Shown piece after piece: positions 49,490-55,318 of a DNA stretch of 55,318 bases. Within the stretch, counting starts at the first letter, position 1, and the number at the start of each line of letters is the position of its first letter. The stretch covers positions 1 to 55,318 of the forward strand of contig JAAYCO010000111.1 of NCBI GenBank assembly GCA_012729725.1, given 5' to 3'. Made by a program: the position numbers and the translations under genes. This stretch comes from Planctomycetota bacterium (GTDB lineage Bacteria; Planctomycetota; Phycisphaerae; SM23-33). The notes below the pieces were generated by a model, which was not told where the DNA came from, did no database searches, and was given only the letters and a program-made list of their open reading frames with translations.

Positions 49490-51873
49490 GGCCGACCTCC
49501 CCTCTCCATCCGAGCTTCCGTGTCTGCATGCCCACCCGGAGAAGGCGGCGTCAGCTTCACGTCGCCAGTGTTTTCAGCCGTTGCGGCCACCAGCGAATCG
49601 CGAGGCATGGACAAGTCTGCCTCACGCTCCAGACTCCGCACAGTCACCAAGGCGATCAGCCAGGCCAGGGTGGACTCGGCCCCCTCATTGAGATTGGGAC
49701 CGTCTGCGTGCAGGCCGTCGCGGCATCCACCGGTGTGGTAGTCATAAAGAACCGATTTCGTGTCGTTGCTGCCGAGGAACCACCCGAGGCATTGCCGGGC
49801 CCGGCTCGTCCAGCATTCCTGCCCCGTCACGCGATAGGCTTCCGCGCAGGCCTCGACCAGGGACATCACTTCTATCGGCTGTTGGTCGAATCGGGCACGC
49901 TGCCCCGATCGTGCCAGCCATCCCCGGTTGCCGATCAGGCTGACAGTGCCATCCCGTGAAACCTGGAGGTTCAATAGCCATTCCAGCGACCGCAGGCCCT
50001 GTTGTAGCATTTCTTCATTCGAAAGCGACCGTCCACAAAGAATCAGCGCATGAGGCAGTTTGGCGTTGGCGTAAGTCACGAGATCCTCACACCATGGCCA
50101 CTCGGCTGTGGCGTTCTCCTGAAAAAGCGCATACAAGCGGCCGGCCAGAACCTCCCGAATTCGTCGGGCACTCGTGTCGCCCTGGAAACGACGCAAGTAG
50201 GCGTGAATGCCCACCAGGCTGAACGCCCATGCCCGGGGCGCATCAAAGGACGTGGCCGTTTCAAGGCCCTCGTTGAACAGCCGCGTGGAGAATGACAACA
50301 AGGCGTCGTTGGGAGCCAATGCGGTCGCCAGCCCCAGAGCCCAGAGGGCCCGGCCGTGCACGTCTTCACTACCCACCTCATCCAACCAGCGCCGGTCGAA
50401 GCTCATGAAGTTCCGAAAACGCCGTGATTCATGGTTGAATGCGTAATGGAGGAACGCCAGATATGAATCCGCCAGAGGCAGGACAGAGTCATCCCCGTGC
50501 AGGTCGTAGTGCATCAGGGCAGCCGCCAGTGCCCGGGAATTGTCATCCGTACAGTACCCATGACGCCAATCCGGTACCGCGTAGATGGCGTGCTGATAGA
50601 TGCCGGTCGGGTCGGTCATACGACGAATATGCGCCAGGCTGGGCTCGGGCAGCGACGCATTCGGCTCGGTTCGAGCGCGGAAATAGAACACCGGCCGGGG
50701 GTGCTCCGCCCGCCGCCTCAGGACATCGCCGGCAAGATGGAGGTAGCTCCGGGCTACCTCCTGCCATACCATGGGCCGACACGCGAGGTATGCCTTCTTC
50801 CGTATTGCATTGCGGCTGGTGTCATCCTCAAGAAGGTGGTTTACGGTCCGTGCCAGTTCTTCCGAATCGCCAAAGGGGAACAGCCTCCCCTTGTCGTCGC
50901 TGAGCATCTCCTCGGCGTACCAGTATGGTGTGGAGATCGTCGCCTTCCCGGCTCCAAGGGCGTAGGCGAGCGTACCGGAGACGATCTGGGCCTTGCTAAG
51001 GTACGGCGTGATGTAGATGTCCGCCGCGCCGATGTAGCCGCACAACTCCTCCAGCGTCACGAACCGATTGTGAAACGCCACGTGGTCGCGAACACCCAAC
51101 TGGTCCACCAGGCGTTCGAGGGAGTCACGATACTCGCTACCATGTCTCTTCAGGATGTGCGGGTGCGTCGCGCCGAGCACAACATATACCACGTCCCGGT
51201 GGCGTTTGATGATCTGCGGCATGGCACGAATGGCCGTCTCGATTCCCTTGTTGGGCGAGAGCAGGCCGAACGTCAGCATGACCGTGCGGCCCTCTAAGCC
51301 GAACTGATCCTTGTGGAAGTTGGGGTCCACAAAAGGCACATCCGGAATGCCGTGCGGCACATGCGCGATCTTACAGGTTTCAACGCCGTAGACGTCCCTG
51401 AGAATGCTTTCGCCGTAGCGGCTCATGACAACCAGCCGGTCACTGCCAGACGCCAACTCTCGCATGACGGCAGCCTGCCCGGGCGTCGGTTGCGTCAGAA
51501 GCGTGTGCATCGTGGTAATCACTGGCATGCGCAGGCGACGAATGAACTCCAGCACATGTCGACCGTCCGGCCCCCCGTAGATGCCGAACTCATGCTGGAT
51601 GATGGCGACGTCCACCTGGTTGATGTTCAGCATGTCGGCCGCCGCCCGATAGTCCTGTGGCTGGCTGGCCTGAATCTCGAAGCGAACGTCGCCGGGATAC
51701 CGATATCCCTGGGGCCTGTCATCCAGAGCGAGAACCAGGGTTTCGCGCTCGCCCAGTTCTGCGGCGATGCCGTCCCGCAGGTCCTTCGTGAACGTCGCAA
51801 TCCCGCACTGACGGGGAACGTAGGTTCCCACCAACGCGGCCGTTTGCACTTGGCCGAATTCCGTTTGTTTCAT
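49486..51873 (-). CDS. Two-domain protein: GT4 glycosyltransferase plus alpha-barrel domain
   Basis: A 795-residue protein; ATG 51873 follows GGGAGAAG. Residues ~10-385 are a GT-B glycosyltransferase of family 4 (YVPRQCGIATFTKDLRDGIA, QHEFGIYGGPDGRHVLEFIR, TFGLLSPNKGIETAIRAMPQ, YLSKAQIVSGTLAYALGAGK). Residues ~410-765 are helical repeats like an alpha/alpha-barrel glycosidase (HAIYAVPDWRHGYCTDDNSR, FRNFMSFDRRWLDEVGSEDV, GRALWALGLATAL, HADGPNLNEGAESTLAWL). In related bacteria this fusion is found with mannan-type glycoside phosphorylases; none is present here. It could make a protective glycan. It heads the leftward sigma-54 unit that ends with the GspE-like ATPase. Confidence 0.85.
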   Translation of the reverse strand: MKQTEFGQVQTAALVGTYVPRQCGIATFTKDLRDGIAAELGERETLVLALDDRPQGYRYPGDVRFEIQASQPQDYRAAADMLNINQVDVAIIQHEFGIYGGPDGRHVLEFIRRLRMPVITTMHTLLTQPTPGQAAVMRELASGSDRLVVMSRYGESILRDVYGVETCKIAHVPHGIPDVPFVDPNFHKDQFGLEGRTVMLTFGLLSPNKGIETAIRAMPQIIKRHRDVVYVVLGATHPHILKRHGSEYRDSLERLVDQLGVRDHVAFHNRFVTLEELCGYIGAADIYITPYLSKAQIVSGTLAYALGAGKATISTPYWYAEEMLSDDKGRLFPFGDSEELARTVNHLLEDDTSRNAIRKKAYLACRPMVWQEVARSYLHLAGDVLRRRAEHPRPVFYFRARTEPNASLPEPSLAHIRRMTDPTGIYQHAIYAVPDWRHGYCTDDNSRALAAALMHYDLHGDDSVLPLADSYLAFLHYAFNHESRRFRNFMSFDRRWLDEVGSEDVHGRALWALGLATALAPNDALLSFSTRLFNEGLETATSFDAPRAWAFSLVGIHAYLRRFQGDTSARRIREVLAGRLYALFQENATAEWPWCEDLVTYANAKLPHALILCGRSLSNEEMLQQGLRSLEWLLNLQVSRDGTVSLIGNRGWLARSGQRARFDQQPIEVMSLVEACAEAYRVTGQECWTSRARQCLGWFLGSNDTKSVLYDYHTGGCRDGLHADGPNLNEGAESTLAWLIALVTVRSLEREADLSMPRDSLVAATAENTGDVKLTPPSPGGHADTEARMERGGRP

Positions 51874-51987
51874 GCTGTCTTCTCCCGGCGTTTACATCCG
51901 TTGGTCCAGCCCATAGAGAAGCGGGAGCGGCGCTCAGGCGGGGGAGACCTTCGCACCGCTCCCATTGCCTGCGGCCATCTACTGGGC

Positions 51988-51997
51988 GGGGGGGGGG
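51988..51997. repeat. Run of ten G in the glycosyltransferase leader
   Basis: Ten consecutive G on the plus strand (C on the leader mRNA). Tracts of this length are prone to slippage; here it lies outside the coding region, between promoter and start. Confidence 0.8.
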
Positions 51998-52141
51998 ACC
52001 CAGTGCTCAAGGGCCGCAGGTCTTTCGGCCTGCGGTTCAATTGTGGGTTCAGCTCAAAGCTCCGCCCGTAGCCCGCAACATCCCTTCTGCGCGGACCTCG
52101 TATCGACCCTGGATCATCAGCTATGTCTTCTCCCGGCGTCC

Positions 52142-52157
52142 TGCAAGCTTTGTGCCA
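52142..52157 (-). promoter_or_regulatory. Sigma-54 promoter of the glycosyltransferase/GspE-like unit
   Basis: Minus strand: TGGCAC-AAAGC-TTGCA, exact consensus. Predicted start near 52131; leader about 258 bases to ATG 51873, longer than for the other units. Confidence 0.82.
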
Positions 52158-52232
52158 GCGAAGACGGCTTGGCATTAGGATTCGGTCTGGCCGCAACTTA
52201 CGGTGGTCTGGCGTGAGCCTGGCAGGCGGAGG

Positions 52233-52251
52233 TTCTGTCAAATTGGCAGCA
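52233..52251. promoter_or_regulatory. Shared activator site of two divergent sigma-54 promoters
   Basis: TTCTGTCAAATTGGCAGCA, matching 16 of the 18 specified bases of the ideal palindrome. The centre is 111 bp from the predicted start of the leftward promoter (52131) and 112 bp from that of the rightward promoter (52354), so one bound activator could serve either side. Confidence 0.68.
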
Positions 52252-52327
52252 GAACTCCATGAAGTTGCCCTTCTGCGATTGCAGTAACCGCTTGTTCGAG
52301 CAGAGGCTGTGCGCATCGCCTCGGCGC

Positions 52328-52343
52328 TGGCACGCTGGATGCA
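52328..52343 (+). promoter_or_regulatory. Sigma-54 promoter of the dnaJ-like gene
   Basis: TGGCAC-GCTGG-ATGCA, one mismatch (first base of the -12 element). The -24 element and spacer are identical to the promoter at 45897. Predicted start near 52354, 89 bases before the ATG. Confidence 0.75.
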
Positions 52344-52442
52344 GGGCGCATCAAGAACAGAGGCTGCGCGCTGCAAGCGCACTTCTGGCTGCCGGACGCC
52401 GAGGCGCTGGTCTTTGTGGTTGCAGATGAAGGGGGCTGAGCA

Positions 52443-53135
52443 ATGGCGAAAAACTACTATATCATTCTGGGAGTTAGCGAGGCCGCTACGCAGGCTGAAA
52501 TCAAGCACGCATACCGGGCCAAGGCACGCAGACTGCATCCGGACGCCTCAGGGCAGGAGGCGGGGCCTTTCCTGGAGGTGCAGGAAGCCTATGAAGTTCT
52601 TGGCGACCCGGGCCGGCGAAGCGAGTATGACAGGTCGCGAGAGGTCGGCAGAACAGCGCGCGTCACCGGCGGCCGGGCACCCGGTTCGCGTCGGCCTCCG
52701 GTCGAGCCGCTGGAACAGGGAGCGGCCGCACGAGACCCAGAGGTTTCGCTGACGCGCTCGTTCCAGACCTTTCACCCGTCGTTCGACGACATTTTCGAGC
52801 GCCTGTGGGCCAACTTCACGTGCCGCTCCCGGCCCAAGGGCGAACGAGCGGAGGGGCTGACCGTCGACGTTCCGATCGACCGCGAGGATGCGAGAGCTGG
52901 CGGACAGGTTCGAGTGCTCGTTCCCGCCGCGCGCCGGTGTCCGACGTGTGGCGGCCGGGGAGGCGTCGGCTTCTTCGAGTGCTTCCGTTGCGGGGGCACC
53001 GGCCAGGTCAGAGGCGAGTTACCTGTACTGGTTCCCTTTCCGCCCGCTACCCCGGATGGCCATACGGTCAGCATCTCCCTGGGAAATCTGGGCATCCGGA
53101 ACCTGTACTTGACGGTCAGGTTTTACGTCGTGTGA
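52443..53135 (+). CDS. Short DnaJ-like co-chaperone
   Basis: A 230-residue protein. Residues ~4-65 are a J domain (YYIILGVSEAATQAEIKHAY, AKARRLHPDASG with the HPD motif). After a Pro/Arg-rich linker (~70-135), the C-terminal part has VDVPIDREDARAGGQVRVLV and only two of the four CxxCxGxG zinc repeats (CPTCGGRG, CFRCGGTG), then a single substrate-domain remnant (VSISLGNLGIRNLYLTVRFY). It is much shorter than DnaJ (~375) and probably stimulates a DnaK encoded elsewhere. It is monocistronic under a sigma-54 promoter and convergent with three hsp20 genes. Confidence 0.88.
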   Translation: MAKNYYIILGVSEAATQAEIKHAYRAKARRLHPDASGQEAGPFLEVQEAYEVLGDPGRRSEYDRSREVGRTARVTGGRAPGSRRPPVEPLEQGAAARDPEVSLTRSFQTFHPSFDDIFERLWANFTCRSRPKGERAEGLTVDVPIDREDARAGGQVRVLVPAARRCPTCGGRGGVGFFECFRCGGTGQVRGELPVLVPFPPATPDGHTVSISLGNLGIRNLYLTVRFYVV

Positions 53136-53158
53136 ACGAGCAGCGCGGCCATGAGATT

Positions 53159-53255
53159 GGGTGCCGATAGCATCCGCGCACGAAACGGCACCCACCGAGG
53201 GGTGCCGATTTCCTGCCGGCCGCGCTCATGGCGGCCCAACGCCGCTTTGCGGCGT
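53159..53255. repeat. Cluster of hairpins between dnaJ-like and hsp20 genes
   Basis: GGGTGCCG (53159-53166), CGGCACCC (53186-53193) and GGGTGCCG (53200-53207) allow two mutually exclusive 8-bp stems. A further stem ACGCCGC-TTT-GCGGCGT is at 53239-53255. They lie between convergent stops and may act as a two-way transcript end, though T-runs are short. Confidence 0.6.
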
Positions 53256-53282
53256 GTTCGCCGGTCGGTCGCAGCGCGCGGG

Positions 53283-53831
53283 TCACTTGACCTCGATTTG
53301 CTTTACGGCCTTGCGCCCGGCCTCGCTCTTGGGGATGGTGACCGTCAGCTGGCCGTTCCTGCAGTGGGCCTCCACGCCGTCGGCGTTGACCTCTACCGGC
53401 AGCGGGATGGTCCGGTGGAACGAGCCGCTGTAGGTCTCCATCAGGTGATAGTCTTTCTTCTTTTCCTCTCGCTCGGTTGTCTTTGAGCCCCGGATCGTGA
53501 GGCTGTTGTCGCCCACGGTGACTTCCATGTCCTCGGCTTCCATTCCGGGCACCTCGGCGGTGATCTTGAACGCGTCGTCCGTCTCCTCCAGGTCAACACG
53601 AGGCCAATCCGTGCCGAGCAGGTCTGTCGTGCCGGCCAGCGGAGCAAGCCAGCGGTCACCGAATCGCCTGCCGAAGAAGTCCTCAAACATGTCTTCGAAC
53701 AGGGAGCGGACATCCTCGCGCCGAGCCGGCAACTTCGACTCGCGCCGCTGATCGTGGACACGCACGGGGCGCTTGCCCCAGTTCCAAGGCATCAGTTCCT
53801 TCGCTCTTTGTGTCAAGTCTTTGACAGTCAT
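53283..53831 (-). CDS. Small heat-shock protein Hsp20, copy 1
   Basis: A 182-residue sHsp with AAGGAGGTG before ATG 53831. The N-terminal ~75 residues are basic with FEDMFEDFFGRRFGDRW. The alpha-crystallin domain (~78-170) includes PRVDLEETDDAFKITAEVPG, MEAEDMEVTVGDNSLTIRGS, FHRTIPLPVEVNADGVEAHC and NGQLTVTIPKSEAGRK; the C-terminal KQIEVK provides an I-x-V type tail motif. Third gene of the operon. ATP-independent holdase for unfolding proteins. Confidence 0.94.
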   Translation of the reverse strand: MTVKDLTQRAKELMPWNWGKRPVRVHDQRRESKLPARREDVRSLFEDMFEDFFGRRFGDRWLAPLAGTTDLLGTDWPRVDLEETDDAFKITAEVPGMEAEDMEVTVGDNSLTIRGSKTTEREEKKKDYHLMETYSGSFHRTIPLPVEVNADGVEAHCRNGQLTVTIPKSEAGRKAVKQIEVK

Positions 53832-53849
53832 CGGACACCTCCTTCCACA

Positions 53850-54251
53850 CTACCCGGCCTTGACTTCAATGCGCTTCTGGCTGGGCCTGGTCTTGGGAAG
53901 CGTCAGTGTCAGCACACCGTTGTTCATGCGGGCGTCGATCTTGTCCCTGTCGATCTCATCCGACAGGGCGAACGACCGCTGATAGTTGCCGACCTCGTAT
54001 TCCGCATAGGCGGCCCCCGGATCGCTGCGATGCTCTTCGGCGACGGTCCCGCGAACCGTCAGGACATCGTTCTCCAGCGTGACATTGACGCAGTCGACCT
54101 TCACGCCGGGCATGTCGGCCGTCAGCACGATGCTTTCGTTGGTCTCGCGGATGTCCGTCGGCGGAAGGAACACCCGGCCCTGCTGCGTCGGTTCGACGCC
54201 CCGCTGCATCTGGGTTTCCCGCTTCTTCTGGATATCCTTTGTCTCAGCCAT
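53850..54251 (-). CDS. Small heat-shock protein Hsp20, copy 2
   Basis: A 133-residue sHsp with AGGAGGTG before ATG 54251. The N-terminal arm is short (~30 residues, Gln/Arg-rich). The alpha-crystallin domain shows PPTDIRETNESIVLTADMPG, VKVDCVNVTLENDVLTVRGT, YQRSFALSDEIDRDKIDARM and NNGVLTLTLPKTRPSQKRIE. A tail of only a few residues follows (RIEVKAG, again with an I-x-V motif). Second gene in the operon; clearly diverged from its neighbours, so this is an old rather than recent duplication. Confidence 0.94.
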   Translation of the reverse strand: MAETKDIQKKRETQMQRGVEPTQQGRVFLPPTDIRETNESIVLTADMPGVKVDCVNVTLENDVLTVRGTVAEEHRSDPGAAYAEYEVGNYQRSFALSDEIDRDKIDARMNNGVLTLTLPKTRPSQKRIEVKAG

Positions 54252-54293
54252 GGTTGCACCTCCTCTCGGAAATCATGCCTCTTGAGGCGACGC

Positions 54294-54725
54294 TCAGCTC
54301 TGTACCGTAATCTGCTTGGGCTTGTCGGCTTCGCTGCGCTGGAGCTGCACCTTCAGCACCCCGTCGCGACAGCTCGCCTCCACCTTGTCCGCGTCCACGG
54401 CAAAGGGCAGGTCGACACTGCGCGTGAACTGGCCGAACGCCCGCTCGCGACGCAGCCACCGCTCATCGTCGGCTCCCTCGGGGGCCTTTCGCTCCCCTCG
54501 AAGCACCAGCGTGCGGTCTCGAACGGAGATGTCCAGGTCCTTCGGCTCCACACCCGGAAGCTCAGCCGTCACGGTCGCGCCCTCATTGTCCGTGTAGACG
54601 TTCACGGGCGGAAAGGTCGCGCCGACCGGGCTGGCGACATCGCCGAACAGCCTGCTCATCTCGCGTTCCATCTCCCGCAGCCTCTGCCACGGATTCCACC
54701 AGCCTTGCCATCCGAAACCGTTCAT
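54294..54725 (-). CDS. Small heat-shock protein Hsp20, copy 3
   Basis: A 143-residue sHsp, first of three in the leftward operon, with AGGAGGTG before ATG 54725. N-terminal arm: WQGWWNPWQRLREMEREMSR. Alpha-crystallin domain (~38-135): FPPVNVYTDNEGATVTAELP, GVEPKDLDISVRDRTLVLRG, FGQFTRSVDLPFAVDADKVE and RDGVLKVQLQRSEADKPKQI, with tail ITVQS. The aromatic N-terminal arm differs from copies 1 and 2, suggesting different clients or mixed oligomers. The operon is controlled by the sigma-54 promoter at 54812-54827. Confidence 0.94.
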   Translation of the reverse strand: MNGFGWQGWWNPWQRLREMEREMSRLFGDVASPVGATFPPVNVYTDNEGATVTAELPGVEPKDLDISVRDRTLVLRGERKAPEGADDERWLRRERAFGQFTRSVDLPFAVDADKVEASCRDGVLKVQLQRSEADKPKQITVQS

Positions 54726-54811
54726 AGCGCACCTCCTCTCTGGTTCACTGAATCCATCTTATCTGACCGGTAATTCTGCACGCTTGAGCCTCAAGCCCTC
54801 GCCGTTCCATT

Positions 54812-54827
54812 TGCAACAGACGTGCCA
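54812..54827 (-). promoter_or_regulatory. Sigma-54 promoter of the triple hsp20 operon
   Basis: Minus strand: TGGCAC-GTCTG-TTGCA, exact consensus. Predicted start near 54801, giving a leader of about 75 bases. No CIRCE inverted repeat or obvious sigma-32-like promoter was seen, so this is probably the main control. Confidence 0.83.
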
Positions 54828-54946
54828 GAACCTTGAGAGAAGGCCTCGCTTGCACTGGCGCGTCCGTAAGGTTTTGATCAAATGGCATTTGCGGAGGCTT
54901 GAGCAGACTCTCGGAAATCGAGATACTGGTGCAAGGATCTCGAGCA

Positions 54947-54965
54947 AACTGCCAAGTTGACCGCC
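54947..54965. promoter_or_regulatory. Probable activator site of the hsp20 operon
   Basis: AACTGCCAAGTTGACCGCC holds an unbroken match to one half and the centre of the island palindrome (CTGCCAANTTG), with a weak other half. The centre is 155 bp from the predicted start at 54801, about 43 bp (four helical turns) further than in the other units, thus on the same face of the helix. Confidence 0.45.
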
Positions 54966-55032
54966 TCGCGGCCCGGCGCTGAAACCACAAGCTGTTCCAA
55001 TGCGCGGAGGCACGGTCGGAGGGAGGCCCACT

Positions 55033-55318
55033 ATGAATCCGCTACTCGCCGGCGGATTGATTCTCGTCCTTCGGGTTATGAACATGTCCGTGGACAGCGT
55101 TCGCGTGATATCCATGGTGAAGGGGTATCGCCTGCGCTCGGCACTGCTGGGAACCGTCGAAGCAGGCATCTTCATCTTCGCGATCAGCCAGGTCCTGAGT
55201 TCGCCCATGCAATGGCAGCAAATGGTCGGCTATGCGCTCGGATTCGGGGTCGGCACCTTCACGGGCAGCACCATCGCCGGTCGGCTTGCGTCGAATTTCA
55301 CGCTGCTTCGGTGCCTGA
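55033..55318 (+). CDS. UPF0316/DUF2179-type membrane protein, N-terminal part
   Basis: An open frame of 95 codons starts at ATG 55033 after GGAGGGAGG and runs off the right edge. The sequence (MNPLLAGGLILVLRVMNMSV, DSVRVISMVKGYRLRSALLG, EAGIFIFAISQVLSS, VGYALGFGVGTFTGSTIAGR) has three transmembrane segments and the pattern of the UPF0316 family: short helix, VDTLR-like motif, then a helix with an early Glu. The cytoplasmic C-terminal domain of the family is beyond the window. No sigma-54 promoter was found directly upstream. Confidence 0.7.
   Translation, partial: MNPLLAGGLILVLRVMNMSVDSVRVISMVKGYRLRSALLGTVEAGIFIFAISQVLSSPMQWQQMVGYALGFGVGTFTGSTIAGRLASNFTLLRCL

Larger units (their letters stand above)
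51874..52442. other. Divergent regulatory region between glycosyltransferase and dnaJ-like genes
   Basis: A 569-base region without a supported gene. It contains two divergent sigma-54 promoters (52142-52157 minus, 52328-52343 plus), one shared palindromic activator site midway (52233-52251), a run of ten G at 51988-51997 in the glycosyltransferase leader, and a 15-base direct repeat (51877-51891 and 52125-52139) that includes the glycosyltransferase ribosome site. Confidence 0.7.

Noticed and set aside
52049-52117. 22-codon leader peptide frame after the glycosyltransferase promoter
   Set aside because: No complete ribosome site remains in the predicted transcript, and no regulatory codon pattern is seen.
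51870-52538. 222-codon frame on the minus strand over the glycosyltransferase/dnaJ regulatory region
   Set aside because: It covers both promoters, the activator site and the dnaJ-like start, has Arg/Pro/Ser-rich composition and no ribosome site.

Overview
The window reads as a chromosomal segment of a flagellated, outer-membrane-bearing bacterium, most likely a Planctomycetota (Phycisphaerae-like) lineage. This is an inference. It rests on a TPR protein ending in two RNA-polymerase-alpha C-terminal-like domains, a coiled-coil membrane protein with a BRCT-like tail, a SpoIID-family lipoprotein, a KDO-8-phosphate synthase (hence LPS), a GatCAB amidotransferase next to an AsnRS, and an unusual flagellar operon. 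No tRNA, rRNA, CRISPR array or intact insertion sequence was recognised.

Region 1 (1-17,838) is a flagellar basal-body and motor locus. A partial fliK-like gene runs leftward off the window. Rightward lie a sigma-54 activator and then a near-continuous operon of about 15 kb: STN/TPR membrane protein, periplasmic TPR protein, second sigma-54 activator, flgB-flgC-fliE-fliF-fliG-fliH-fliI-fliJ, a MotE-like protein, motA, two motB-like genes, fliL, fliM and fliN. Exact or near-exact -24/-12 promoters precede the fliK-like gene and the large operon. Both activators have receiver-like N-termini without the phosphoacceptor Asp.

Region 2 (17,841-39,150) is housekeeping and metabolism. It holds galK, the BRCT-tailed membrane protein, gatC-gatA-gatB, infA, a PHP phosphoesterase, asnS, a dienelactone-hydrolase-like protein, a PhnP-like metallo-hydrolase, a PTS EIIA, an AraC regulator with a xylose-isomerase-like gene, a URO-D-like protein, kdsA with a lipid kinase, the TPR/alpha-CTD protein, a SpoIID-like protein and fusA. 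Several sigma-70 promoters and rho-independent terminators are visible.

Region 3 (about 39,200-55,318) differs in gene content and looks more GC-rich. It is a stress/proteostasis island: HtrA protease, radical SAM protein, DksA/TraR-like protein, YfdX-family protein (frameshifted), a small secreted protein, zinc-ribbon and HicB-like small proteins, PTS enzyme I, an orphan GspE-like ATPase coupled to a two-domain glycosyltransferase, a short DnaJ-like protein, three Hsp20 chaperones and a partial UPF0316-like membrane protein. HtrA, YfdX and Hsp20 recall the transmissible locus of stress tolerance of proteobacteria, but most other members differ.

The main discovery candidate is the wiring of this island. 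Five transcription units each begin at a sigma-54 -24/-12 promoter: four match TGGCAC-N5-TTGCA exactly and one differs at one base. An imperfect palindrome close to TTCTGCCAANTTGGCAGAA is centred about 111-113 bp upstream of the predicted starts of four of them; one copy lies midway between, and can serve, the divergent glycosyltransferase and dnaJ units. The hsp20 operon has a related site about four helical turns further upstream. This predicts a dedicated sigma-54 activator, probably encoded outside the window, that switches chaperones, protease, PTS enzyme and glycosyltransferase together.
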